From NCBI GenBank assembly GCA_028280515.1, contig JANQLP010000210.1:1-47852 (forward strand): a DNA stretch of 47,852 bases, written 5' to 3'. The stretch comes from Hyphomicrobiales bacterium. GTDB taxonomy: Bacteria > Pseudomonadota > Alphaproteobacteria > Rhizobiales > Methyloligellaceae. The position numbers and the translations under genes were made by a program. Below, in pieces: positions 8,824-16,977 of this stretch; the stretch's first letter is position 1; each line of letters starts with the position of its first letter. The notes below the pieces were generated by a model. The model had not been told where the DNA came from. It did not search any database and worked only from the letters and a program-made list of their open reading frames with translations.

Positions 8824-9654
8824 TCAACTCTCATCCGATACGGGCCGGGCGGGCTTGTTCGCACCGATCAGGTTGGCCAGCGGCGAGATGCTGAGAATGA
8901 ACAGCACAAGCGCTGCGACGACAATACTCGGACCCGACGGCGTGTCCCAATGCAGCGAACCGTAAAGACCGCCAACCACGGACACAACGCCGATGAGAGC
9001 GGCGAGAAGCGCCATCTGCTCCGGACCCGACGCAAAGCGGCGCGCCGCCGCCGCCGGGATGATCAGCATCGCTGTGATCAGCAGGACCCCGACGATCTTC
9101 ATGGAGATCGCGATCACACCAGCCATGAGCAGCATGAAGATGAAATTCGCACGGTCCACATTCAGACCTTCCGCGTCGGCCAGTTCGCGGTTGACAGTTG
9201 CGGCGAACAGCGGCCGCCAGATCGCCGCCAGAACGCCCAGTACAAGCGCACCACCGATATATATTACCAGAATGTCCGTCGTCGATACCGCGAGAATGTC
9301 GCCGAAGAGGAAGCCCATCAGGTCGATGCGCACCCAGGTCATGAACGCCAGGACGACAAGGCCGATGGCCAATGCTGAATGGGCAAGGAGACCGAGCAGT
9401 GAATCCGACGACAGGCTGGCGCGTGCCTGCAGCATGAGCAGCGCCAGAGCGACGCCCGCTGAGACGGTGAAGACCGCCAACGTGATGTTGAGCTGCAGCA
9501 GGAACGCGAGCGCGACGCCAAGCAATGCCGCATGGGACAGCGTGTCCCCGAAATAGGCGAGACGGCGCCAGACAATGAAACAGCCAAGCGGCCCGGCGAC
9601 GATGGCGACGCCGATCCCCGCAACCAGAGCCCGCATGAAGAAATCGTCCAGCAT
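8824..9654 (-). CDS. znuB: High-affinity zinc ABC transporter permease ZnuB
   Basis: ZnuB is the inner-membrane channel of the zinc importer. The 276-residue product starts MLDDFFMRALVAGIG and is strongly hydrophobic, with about eight membrane helices. It contains the family segments GDTLSHAALLGVAL and LLITAMLIIPAAAA. The reading frame runs further upstream into znuC, but ATG at 9654 is one nucleotide after the znuC stop and gives the standard length and N-terminus. Its own stop overlaps a possible TTG start of zur, consistent with one transcript for znuC, znuB and zur. Confidence 0.94.
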   Translation of the reverse strand: MLDDFFMRALVAGIGVAIVAGPLGCFIVWRRLAYFGDTLSHAALLGVALAFLLQLNITLAVFTVSAGVALALLMLQARASLSSDSLLGLLAHSALAIGLVVLAFMTWVRIDLMGFLFGDILAVSTTDILVIYIGGALVLGVLAAIWRPLFAATVNRELADAEGLNVDRANFIFMLLMAGVIAISMKIVGVLLITAMLIIPAAAARRFASGPEQMALLAALIGVVSVVGGLYGSLHWDTPSGPSIVVAALVLFILSISPLANLIGANKPARPVSDES

Positions 9655-9655
9655 G

Positions 9656-10513
9656 TCAAGCCTCCCTGCCCGTCTCCGGCGAACGCGACCGCTCTGGCGG
9701 ATGCGACGGCGCATGATCGCCGTGATGCCCGTCGCCCGGGTGGCAGTGATCGGTGATCGAACCGTCCGCGTGGCGGACCCGTCCGTCCGGCAGATGCGTG
9801 TGGTCGTGGCGATGCTCGTAGACGGCCAGCGTGGAGGCCGCGCGGCTACCGAAAAGCTTGAGATATGCCTCGCTGGAGGCGACATCTGTCGGCGTGCCGG
9901 AACAGCAGACATGGCCGTTGAGGCAGATCACGCGGTCGGTTGCCGCCATGACCACGTGGAGATCGTGGGAGATCAACAGCACGCCGCATCCGAGTTCCTT
10001 ATGAATCTCGGTGATAAGGTCATAGAGCGCGATCTCGCCCGTGAAATCGACGCCCTGAACCGGCTCATCCAGCACCAGCAGGTCAGGCCGGCGCGCAATC
10101 GCACGTGCCAGCATCACTCGCTGGAACTCGCCACCGGACAATGTCCGCACTTCCGCGTGGCGTAAATTTGCAATGCCCGTCGCCTCCATCGCCGCGTCCA
10201 CTTCTTCCGGCTCGACCCAGCCGGTCAGATGCATGAAACGCTCAACCGTCAGCGGCAGCGTCCAGTCGATGGCAATCCTCTGAGGCACATAGCCGACGGT
10301 CAGACCGGCGCGGCGGTCGGCAACGCCCTCGTCCGGTTTCAGGATGCCGAGCGCCATCTTGGCCGTCATCGATTTTCCGGAACCGTTGGGGCCGATCAGT
10401 GTGACGATTTCGCCCGGCTCGACCACAAGGTCGACACCGCGCACGAGCCATCGCCCGGAACGTTCGATACCGGCCCCGGAGAGCGAAACAAGGGCGTTTG
10501 CCTTTTTCAGCAT
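9656..10513 (-). CDS. znuC: Zinc ABC transporter ATP-binding protein ZnuC
   Basis: ZnuC is the ATPase of the zinc importer. Walker A is GPNGSGKS, the signature is LSGGEFQRVM, Walker B is LLVLDEPVQGVD, and the switch His follows in LLISHD. A His/Asp-rich C-terminal tail (YEHRHDHTHLPDG, then DHCHPGDGHHGDHAP) extends past the ATPase domain, as is common in ZnuC, and may bind zinc. The start is set at ATG 10513 (MLKKANALVSLSG). A GTG at 10576 is in frame but lies against the Zur boxes and adds a non-conserved leader. The gene is first in the leftward znuC-znuB-zur operon. Confidence 0.94.
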   Translation of the reverse strand: MLKKANALVSLSGAGIERSGRWLVRGVDLVVEPGEIVTLIGPNGSGKSMTAKMALGILKPDEGVADRRAGLTVGYVPQRIAIDWTLPLTVERFMHLTGWVEPEEVDAAMEATGIANLRHAEVRTLSGGEFQRVMLARAIARRPDLLVLDEPVQGVDFTGEIALYDLITEIHKELGCGVLLISHDLHVVMAATDRVICLNGHVCCSGTPTDVASSEAYLKLFGSRAASTLAVYEHRHDHTHLPDGRVRHADGSITDHCHPGDGHHGDHAPSHPPERSRSPETGREA

Positions 10514-10576
10514 GGGCGTTCCAGCGTTTTCGCGGCGCGACCGGGCGATTTCATATTGCGGGCCCTTTTTGCACAC

Positions 10577-10610
10577 GTTATATCATTACGCAACAGCGTG
10601 ATTGTATAAC
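10577..10610. promoter_or_regulatory. Two tandem Zur-like operator boxes between znuC and znuA
   Basis: GTTATATCATTAC (10577-10589) and GTGATTGTATAAC (10598-10610) are each imperfect palindromes of the GTTATA-N-TATAAC type. They are inverted copies of each other, matching at 10 of 13 positions, with starts 21 bp apart (two helical turns). They lie in the AT-rich divergent region between znuC and znuA, next to a zur gene. Repression of both promoters by zinc-loaded Zur is the natural reading; the binding itself is inferred. Confidence 0.75.
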
Positions 10611-10661
10611 GTACCGCAAATCCCCCCGAAAAACTGCGGTTTTTGACAGAAGGAAGATGTC

Positions 10662-11825
10662 ATGATCCGGCTCAAAACACCTCTCGTGGCCGCCTTTGGA
10701 CTTGTTGCTTCAACCCTTGCCGCGCAGGCGGATCCCAATGTCGTTGTGTCGATCAAACCGGTCCACTCGCTGGTGTCCGGGGTGATGGATGGCGTTGGCA
10801 CGCCGACGCTGATCGTCGAGGGTGCCGGTTCGCCGCACACCTACGCGCTGAAGCCCTCCAAGGCGAAGGCCCTTGCAGGCGCCGACGTTGTGTTCTGGAT
10901 GGGGCCGGACCTGGAGGCATTCCTCGAAAAACCCATCGGTACGGTTGCATCCAACGCCAAATCGGTGACGCTGATGAATGCACACGACTTGAAAAAGCTG
11001 CCGTTCCGCGAAGGCGGTCCGTTCGAGGCTCATGGCCATGAGGAGCATGGCGACCACAAGACGGCAGACAAGCATGACGATCATGATCACGGCGCCAAGA
11101 AGAAGGCCCATGCGGATCACGACCACGACCACGGCAAAAAGAAAAAGGCGGACGCGCATCACGACCACGACCACGGCGCGAAGAAGAAAGCGGACGCCCA
11201 CCACGATCATGACCACGGCAAGAAAAAAGACGCCAAGCATGATGACCATGACCATGGCAAGGAAGAACACGCCAAGCATGACCATCACGCCCATGACCAC
11301 GGCGAGTTCGATGTCCACGTGTGGCTCGATCCGCAAAACGCCAAGGCGCTCGTGCACGAGATCGAGGAAGCCCTGGCCAAAGCCGATCCGGCCAATGCCG
11401 CCAAGTACGAGGCCAACGCGAAAGCACTGATGGCGAAGCTAGATGCGTTGACGAAAGAGGTTTCCGAAAAACTCGAAGGCGTAAAGGACAAGGGCTTCGT
11501 GGTGTTCCACGACGCCTACCAGTATTTCGAGAACCGGTTCGGCGTGAAAGCGGCAGGCTCCATCACCGTGTCCCCCGAAATCATCCCCGGCGCGAAACGC
11601 GTTGGCGAAATCCGCGATAAAGTGAAGTCGCTCGAAGTAACCTGCGTCTTCGCTGAACCGCAGTTCGAGCCGAAGCTCGTTTCCACCGTGACTGAGGGCA
11701 CCAAGGCGAAATCCGGCGTCCTCGATCCGCTCGGGGCCGAGCTGCCGGACGGACAGGAGCTCTACTTCACCCTCATCCGCAACATGGCCACGTCCATCCG
11801 CGATTGCCTGTCAGAGGCGAGCTGA
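10662..11825 (+). CDS. znuA: Zinc ABC transporter substrate-binding protein ZnuA
   Basis: ZnuA binds zinc in the periplasm for delivery to ZnuB/ZnuC. A signal peptide ends near residue 23 (TLAAQA). Likely zinc ligands are His35 (IKPVHSLV), the His in GSPHTYALKPS, the His in FDVHVWLDPQN and the downstream acidic site in VFAEPQFEPK. Residues about 123-213 form a very His/Asp/Lys-rich loop, longer than in many ZnuA proteins, and make the protein 387 residues long. The ATG at 10662 is preceded by AGAAGGAAG. The gene is transcribed away from znuCB-zur and ends 8 nt before the convergent lysR gene. Confidence 0.95.
   Translation: MIRLKTPLVAAFGLVASTLAAQADPNVVVSIKPVHSLVSGVMDGVGTPTLIVEGAGSPHTYALKPSKAKALAGADVVFWMGPDLEAFLEKPIGTVASNAKSVTLMNAHDLKKLPFREGGPFEAHGHEEHGDHKTADKHDDHDHGAKKKAHADHDHDHGKKKKADAHHDHDHGAKKKADAHHDHDHGKKKDAKHDDHDHGKEEHAKHDHHAHDHGEFDVHVWLDPQNAKALVHEIEEALAKADPANAAKYEANAKALMAKLDALTKEVSEKLEGVKDKGFVVFHDAYQYFENRFGVKAAGSITVSPEIIPGAKRVGEIRDKVKSLEVTCVFAEPQFEPKLVSTVTEGTKAKSGVLDPLGAELPDGQELYFTLIRNMATSIRDCLSEAS
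11030..11300 (+). repeat. In-frame tandem His-rich repeats inside znuA
   Basis: About five degenerate units encode variants of DHDHG followed by KKKADAH or a similar Lys/Ala spacer. The DNA units repeat the theme CATGACCACGACCACGGC with A-rich AAGAAGAAAG spacers. The pattern suggests expansion by replication slippage or unequal recombination. In ZnuA proteins this loop is thought to collect or sense periplasmic zinc. Confidence 0.8.
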
Positions 11826-11833
11826 GAACGCGT

Positions 11834-12811
11834 TCAGTATGACGGCAGCGCCGGGCTGGCGTCTGGCCCTTGCGCGGCAGCCCCCAGGCGGGTTGCTTCA
11901 TCGTTGATGCGGCGGACCTCGTCACGCAGGGCGCGCGCGAACGCGCTTGCCAGCCGTGACAGCGACCTGTGCGCCGGGGTCATGATGGAGACGACCAGCG
12001 GCACGACCGGTCTGAACGGTTTGAAGACGATCCGCGCATCGTCCTTGCGGTATGCCTTGTAACTTTCCGCGCTCAACGGATCGATGATGGAATAGCCCTG
12101 GCCTGCCTCCACGAACGTGAACAGCGGAATGTAGAACTGCGCCTGGAAGCGGACGTTGAATGCGCAGCCAGCCTCTCGAAAGGCGGATTCGGTGTAGGTG
12201 TAGGTTTCATGCTCGGTGTGGAGCGCGGCTATCGGCTCACCGTCGAGGTCCTTCACCGTAATGACGTCCCGGTCCGCAAGCGGATCGTCAACCGGCATCG
12301 CGCACATACATTCACAATGGATGATCTCATGGGCGACCAGAGCGGATTCCGGAACCTTCATGAGACCGAAATCCCCCAGGCCCACATCGTATTGCTGGGT
12401 CGCCAGAAGCTGCTGGACCGTAGCCGACGTGCGGGTCGTCAACGTCACGCGGACACCGGTGCGGCTTTCGATGAAACGGCTGATCAGTCCCGGCAGCAGA
12501 AAGACCGACGGGCCCGGCATCGACACGATGCTGATTTCGCCCTGCTCCAGGTCTCGCAGGCTCCGCATGTTGCGCTCGACCGCGTCGAGCTGATTGAGCA
12601 GGCTCGCACTCTCCTCAAGCAGATAGTGCGCCTCGGGAACGGGATGCAGGCGCCCGCCGCGGCGGATGAACAGGTCGCAATTCAGATCGTCTTCAAGATT
12701 CGCAATCAGAGAGCTGATCGCCGGTTGCGTCCGGTACAGGTTCCGCGCAGCCTCCGATATGGAGCCGGTCAGCATGACCTCGCGAAAGGCCCTGAGTTGC
12801 TTGAGATTCAT
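11834..12811 (-). CDS. LysR-family transcriptional regulator
   Basis: A 325-residue LysR-type regulator. The N-terminal winged helix-turn-helix is classical (MNLKQLRAFREVMLTGSISE, then AARNLYRTQPAISSLIANLE, DLFIRRGGRL), followed by a periplasmic-binding-protein-like effector domain from about residue 90. It is transcribed away from the TAXI-TRAP gene at 12995. The 183-bp region between them contains an AT-rich stretch and a T-N11-A palindrome. This is the usual arrangement for a LysR activator of a neighbouring uptake/catabolic operon, with the transported compound or a metabolite as effector. That target is inferred from position. It ends 8 nt from znuA, tail to tail. Confidence 0.92.
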   Translation of the reverse strand: MNLKQLRAFREVMLTGSISEAARNLYRTQPAISSLIANLEDDLNCDLFIRRGGRLHPVPEAHYLLEESASLLNQLDAVERNMRSLRDLEQGEISIVSMPGPSVFLLPGLISRFIESRTGVRVTLTTRTSATVQQLLATQQYDVGLGDFGLMKVPESALVAHEIIHCECMCAMPVDDPLADRDVITVKDLDGEPIAALHTEHETYTYTESAFREAGCAFNVRFQAQFYIPLFTFVEAGQGYSIIDPLSAESYKAYRKDDARIVFKPFRPVVPLVVSIMTPAHRSLSRLASAFARALRDEVRRINDEATRLGAAAQGPDASPALPSY

Positions 12812-12851
12812 GGGACGCAGCCCTCCAGTCGCATGGAGACGGTGCGAAGGA

Positions 12852-12868
12852 TATAAAAGAAATTTATA
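12852..12868. promoter_or_regulatory. Candidate LysR operator (T-N11-A palindrome)
   Basis: TATAAAAGAAATTTATA has perfect 6-bp inverted arms (TATAAA/TTTATA) around five bases and contains T12854-N11-A12866, the LysR-box pattern. It lies 41 bp upstream of the lysR start and 127 bp upstream of the TAXI gene, inside an AT-rich stretch (about 12850-12900) that stands out from the GC-rich surroundings and may also contain the promoters. Confidence 0.55.
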
Positions 12869-12994
12869 GAAATAAAGATATTAAAAATTTGTATTGATAG
12901 CCTGCGCCCCTAGGATCGGAAGGTCTAGTTGAATGTCCCTCTCGCGCTCACGGAGCCGGATGAGAGGGCAGATCCAGGGGAGAGTAGCCCAGTT

Positions 12995-14005
12995 ATGAAA
13001 CCAATCACCAAAGCTCTCGGCGCATTCCTTGTTGTCTCGATGCTGGCAGGGTCGGCATTGGCGCAGCAACCGAAGTTTTTCCGCATCGGCACGGGAAGTG
13101 CCGGTGGAACCTATTTCCCGATCGGCGGGACAATCGCAAACGGCATCTCGGCACCGCCCGGCTCGCGTCCGTGCGACAAGGGCGGCCAGTGCGGCGTGCC
13201 CGGACTGATCGCAATCGCGCAATCGACCACGGCGTCCGTGTTCAACAACGCGGCCGTGCAGAACGGCGAGCTCGAGGCCGGACTGGCAGCGGCGGACGTC
13301 ACCCGCTCGATGTATCGCGGCGAAGGCAAGTTCAAGGGCAAGCCGCACGACAAGCTGCGGATTGTCGCAAATCTCTACCCGGAAGACCTGCATCTCGTGC
13401 TGCCGAAGGGCGGCAAGATCAAGGACCTTGGCGACCTGAAGGACAAGCGGGTCGGCATTGCGCAGGCCGGCTCGGGCACACAGGTTGCCGTTCTCCAGAT
13501 GCTGGATGCCTGGGGTGTCAATCGGGACAACATGGATGAAGCGGAGCTGAACAACAGCCAGTCCGCCGAACGTATGGCTGACGGCCAGCTCGACGCCTAT
13601 TTCTATGCTGCCGGCTGGCCGGTTGCCGCGATGGTTCAACTCTCGACGACCAAAGGCATGGATCTGCACTCGTTCACAGAAGACGATCTGAAGAAGATCA
13701 ACAAGCTGATCCCGGCCTACATTCCTTCGAAGATCCCGGCCGGCGTCTATGAAGGCATCGACTACGAGGTGAAAACCCCGGCCGTCAGCGCCTTGCTGGT
13801 TGTTTCCGCCGATCAGTCCGAAGAGCTGATCTACGAGATCACCAAGGCCATGTGGAACAAACAGACCCGCAAGATGCTCGACAACGGGCATGCCAAGGGC
13901 AAGCAGATCACGCTCGAGACCGCTTTGGACGGCGTGAAAGACCTTGGCGTCCCGCTGCATCCGGGCGCGGAGAAGTTCTACAAGGAAAAGGGCATGATCA
14001 AATAG
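12995..14005 (+). CDS. TAXI-family TRAP transporter solute-binding protein
   Basis: This is the extracytoplasmic receptor of a TAXI-type TRAP system. A signal peptide ends near residue 23 (AGSALAQ). The mature protein starts with the family pattern FRIGTGSAGGTYFPIGG. Further family blocks are RIVANLYPEDLHLV and KRVGIAQAGSGTQV. The 336-residue length is normal. ATG 12995 is preceded by AGGGGAGAG; the frame stays open upstream to 12929 but has no family sequence there. TAXI systems typically carry glutamate, other amino acids or dicarboxylates. Enzymes downstream (DadA-like oxidase, Asp/Glu racemase family) favour an amino-acid-like ligand, but that is inferred. Confidence 0.92.
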   Translation: MKPITKALGAFLVVSMLAGSALAQQPKFFRIGTGSAGGTYFPIGGTIANGISAPPGSRPCDKGGQCGVPGLIAIAQSTTASVFNNAAVQNGELEAGLAAADVTRSMYRGEGKFKGKPHDKLRIVANLYPEDLHLVLPKGGKIKDLGDLKDKRVGIAQAGSGTQVAVLQMLDAWGVNRDNMDEAELNNSQSAERMADGQLDAYFYAAGWPVAAMVQLSTTKGMDLHSFTEDDLKKINKLIPAYIPSKIPAGVYEGIDYEVKTPAVSALLVVSADQSEELIYEITKAMWNKQTRKMLDNGHAKGKQITLETALDGVKDLGVPLHPGAEKFYKEKGMIK

Positions 14006-14031
14006 CTACAGGGTCCTCCCTAGACCCGAAG

Positions 14032-14080
14032 GACCGGCCGGCGACGATGCCATTGCGGGGCAAACCCGAGCCGGCCGGTC
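14032..14080 (+). repeat. Inverted repeat between TAXI receptor and permease genes
   Basis: GACCGGCCGG (14032-14041) and CCGGCCGGTC (14071-14080) are perfect 10-bp inverted arms separated by 29 nt, beginning 27 nt after the receptor stop codon. There is no T-run. The 278-bp gap 14006-14283 otherwise shows no convincing small gene. The hairpin may stabilise the receptor mRNA or reduce read-through into the permease gene. Confidence 0.5.
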
Positions 14081-14283
14081 ACCACAAACCACGGAATACA
14101 AGCGTCCAAGCGACGGCTGAAAAGACTGACTGAAGGCCCGTTCCGCCGGCCTACCCGGCATATCCGGCCACAGTCCAAGGGGGAAGAAAGCACACGGGCG
14201 GGATACGTTCCGCCGCAGGCCTGACGTGGCCGCGCCCACGGCAAAGCCGGCTTTCTCGGTCCCCGCGACAAGGGGGTAAGATC

Positions 14284-16494
14284 ATGAGCAAGAAGACCGC
14301 CGGTGAGCATGAACTTACCGCTGAAGAACTCGCCGCGATCGAGGAGAAGTATGACGAGGGGTCGAGGACCCGATACGTCTCCCCGAAAGCACATGTCGTC
14401 CTGCGCGCGATCGCAATCACCTACGCGCTTTATCACTACCTGACCGCGGGCTTCGCGCTGCCGCCCGAGGAATGGCACATGGGCTGGCACCTGTGCGGTC
14501 TCTTCATTCTGATCTATGCGTACATGCCCGTCTTCAGGTCGGAAGGGGCATACGGCAAACACAAAGGCGGTTTCCGGATCGGCAACATCCCGATCTACGA
14601 AATCATCCTGATGGTGCTCGGCGTCTCTGCGTCGCTCTATCTGGGCCTCGCCTGGCGCGGCATTCCCTTTTTGGGGATCGAGGAGCAGACGTTCCGGATG
14701 GGCAATCCGAACAACTACGACATCTTCTTCGGGCTGGTCCTGATCATTCTGGTGCTGGACATCGCGCGGCGGACTCTCGGCTGGGTGCTGCCGGCAATCA
14801 TCTGCATCTTTATCTGCTACGCCCTGTTCGGACGCTATTTTCCCGGCCTCCTCCAGCATCCGGGCGTCAGTTTCAAGACGTTCGTGTCTTCCATGTATTT
14901 CCCGCAGGAAGGTATCTTCGGCGTCACCTTGTGGGTCGTCTCGACCATCGTGTTCCACTTCGTGCTGTTTGGCGTCATCGCCCAGCGGACCGGACTGGGA
15001 CAATTGTTCATCGACAACGCCACGATCCTGGCCGGCCGCTATACGGGCGGGCCCGCCAAGGTGTCCGTCGTCTCGTCCGCCTTCTTCGGCACGATCTCCG
15101 GATCTTCGGTGGCCAACACCGTTTCGACCGGTGCGCTGACCATTCCGAACATGAAGCGGCTGGGTTATCCGGGACGCTTCGCGGGCGGAGTGGAGGCCGC
15201 CGCCTCAGCCGGCGGGCAGATCACCCCGCCCATTATGGGCGCCGCGGCGTTCATCATGGCGGAGTTCCTCGAGGTGCCCTACACGACGATCGTCATCGCG
15301 GCGATCTTCCCGGCAGTGCTGCACTATGTCGGCGTGTTCACCGTCGTGCATCTGATGGCGCGCCGGCTCGACCTTCAGGGACTGTCCGCCGACATGCTGC
15401 CACAGTTCCGCAAGGTCTGGCGTGATGGCTGGGCCAATCTCATCCCGCTCGTCGCCCTGCTCGTGGTCCTGTTCTCGGGCTACACGCCATACATGTCCGC
15501 CTTCTGCGGCATCAGCCTCACGGTCATCGCCGGGGCCGCGCGCCGCGACACGCCATGGACTCTGGCCTTTCCTGCCGCGTTCATCGCCTTCGTGGTCTGG
15601 AAATATCTGGGCGGGGGCTTCGACCTTCCCATGACGTTGCTTCTGGCCGGCGGCAGCATCCTGTGCGTCTTCAATCCGCAAAAGCGGCTCGAAATGCCGG
15701 AGCTGACCGACGCCATCGAGACCGGGGTGAAATACGCCCTCGCCGTCGGTGCGGCGTCCGCCGCGGTCGGCATCGTCGTCGGCGTCATCAACACCACCGG
15801 CGTCGGCTTCCGCATCGGCTTCATGGTGACGTCCGGCGCGGCCGAGATGGCGCAGAGCCTGCACTGGTTCTTTACCTACGGCGCCTTCGAGATCTTCTCG
15901 ATCGAGGACCTTCAGCTCTTCCTGTCGCTGGTTCTTGTGGCCATCGCCTGCATTCTGATGGGCGCGGGCATCCCGACGACGGCGCTGTACATCATGCTGG
16001 TATCCGTGGCGCAGCCGGCGCTGGCTCAACTGGGCGTGCCGCCCATCGCCAGCCATCTGTTTGTGTTGTATTACGGCGTCGTCGCCGAGATCACACCACC
16101 GGTGTGCACCTCCGCCTACGCCGCCGCCGCCATTGCCAACTCCAACCCGTTCAAGACCGGCATGTCCGCATTCACGCTGGGGCTCGGCAAGATCGTTGCG
16201 CCGATGGCATTCGTCTATGCGCCGGTGCTTCTGTTCGTGTCGTCCACCGGGTTTGACGCGCTCGAGTTCTCATACACAGCCACAAGCTGCATTCTCGGCG
16301 TGGTCGCGCTGTCAGCCGCCGTGGTCGGCTACTTCCTTGCGCCGATGAGCGTGCCCGAGCGCGTGTTGGCGGCGTTTGCAGGGCTCGTCGCCATCGCGCC
16401 AAGCTGGCAGTCCGACCTGTTTGCCCTTGCGCTTGTGGCACCGACCATCCTGATGCAGGTCATCAGCAAACGGCGCGCCGTGGCCGCGTCCTGA
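14284..16494 (+). CDS. TRAP transporter permease, fused 4TM/12TM type
   Basis: A 736-residue fused TRAP permease of the kind paired with TAXI receptors. The first 50 residues are charged and cytosolic, followed by a four-helix small-subunit region and a large-subunit region. Characteristic segments are FFGTISGSSVANTVSTGALT, EAAASAGGQITPPIMGAAAF, MGAGIPTTALYIM and EITPPVCTSAYAAAAIANSN. The ATG at 14284 follows AAGGGGGTAAG. It works with the receptor encoded upstream; a universal stress protein follows, as in the TeaABCD ectoine TRAP system. Substrate unknown. Confidence 0.93.
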   Translation: MSKKTAGEHELTAEELAAIEEKYDEGSRTRYVSPKAHVVLRAIAITYALYHYLTAGFALPPEEWHMGWHLCGLFILIYAYMPVFRSEGAYGKHKGGFRIGNIPIYEIILMVLGVSASLYLGLAWRGIPFLGIEEQTFRMGNPNNYDIFFGLVLIILVLDIARRTLGWVLPAIICIFICYALFGRYFPGLLQHPGVSFKTFVSSMYFPQEGIFGVTLWVVSTIVFHFVLFGVIAQRTGLGQLFIDNATILAGRYTGGPAKVSVVSSAFFGTISGSSVANTVSTGALTIPNMKRLGYPGRFAGGVEAAASAGGQITPPIMGAAAFIMAEFLEVPYTTIVIAAIFPAVLHYVGVFTVVHLMARRLDLQGLSADMLPQFRKVWRDGWANLIPLVALLVVLFSGYTPYMSAFCGISLTVIAGAARRDTPWTLAFPAAFIAFVVWKYLGGGFDLPMTLLLAGGSILCVFNPQKRLEMPELTDAIETGVKYALAVGAASAAVGIVVGVINTTGVGFRIGFMVTSGAAEMAQSLHWFFTYGAFEIFSIEDLQLFLSLVLVAIACILMGAGIPTTALYIMLVSVAQPALAQLGVPPIASHLFVLYYGVVAEITPPVCTSAYAAAAIANSNPFKTGMSAFTLGLGKIVAPMAFVYAPVLLFVSSTGFDALEFSYTATSCILGVVALSAAVVGYFLAPMSVPERVLAAFAGLVAIAPSWQSDLFALALVAPTILMQVISKRRAVAAS

Positions 16495-16522
16495 CGCATG
16501 GATCAATCGAGGGTATGACACC

Positions 16523-16945
16523 ATGACCAAGAACATACTTGTCGCCGTCGATCTGGAGGACGACGCGCTCATGACGCGGATTCTGCAAGCCGCCGGCGAC
16601 ATCGCAGGCTTGCATGACGCGCAGATTACGCTCGTTCACGTCGCCGCCAATCTGCCGTCGGACGTCAGGGCCCACCTGCCCGAGGACTATGAAAAGGGCA
16701 TGACGGAGCAAGTGGCGGGCAAGCTCGACACCGAGGTCGAGAGCTTGAGCCTGCCGGAAGGACGGGTGCATGTCAGCGTGCGTGTCGGAAGGGTCTACCG
16801 GAAAATCGTAGAGGAGGCCGAGAAGCTCGGCGCCGATCTCATCATTGTCGGGGGCCACAGGCCGGACGTCACGGACTTCCTGCTTGGCAGCAACGCGGCA
16901 CGCATCGTGCGCCACGCCAAGTGTTCGGTGTACGTGGTCCGCTAG
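16523..16945 (+). CDS. Universal stress protein (UspA family)
   Basis: A 140-residue single-domain Usp. The N-terminus ILVAVDLEDDALM, the middle ITLVHVAA and the ATP-binding-type signature near the C-terminus (IIVGGHRPDVTDFLLGSNAA, then IVRHAKCSVYVVR) support an ATP-binding member. It lies 28 nt after the TRAP permease. In the TeaABC system a linked Usp (TeaD) modulates transport, so a regulatory role for this transporter is plausible by analogy only. Confidence 0.9.
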   Translation: MTKNILVAVDLEDDALMTRILQAAGDIAGLHDAQITLVHVAANLPSDVRAHLPEDYEKGMTEQVAGKLDTEVESLSLPEGRVHVSVRVGRVYRKIVEEAEKLGADLIIVGGHRPDVTDFLLGSNAARIVRHAKCSVYVVR

Positions 16946-16977
16946 AAGGACAAGCCGGCGCGTCGAGGAGTAGGCCG

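Noticed and set aside
10514-10576. GTG start for znuC at 10576, adding 21 residues
   Set aside because: It would start directly against the Zur box and the extra leader is not like ZnuC; ATG 10513 gives the usual N-terminus.
11824-11839. Bidirectional terminator between znuA and lysR (near-palindrome CTGAGAACGCGTTCAG)
   Set aside because: It overlaps both stop regions, is imperfect and has no T-run; not enough to call a terminator.
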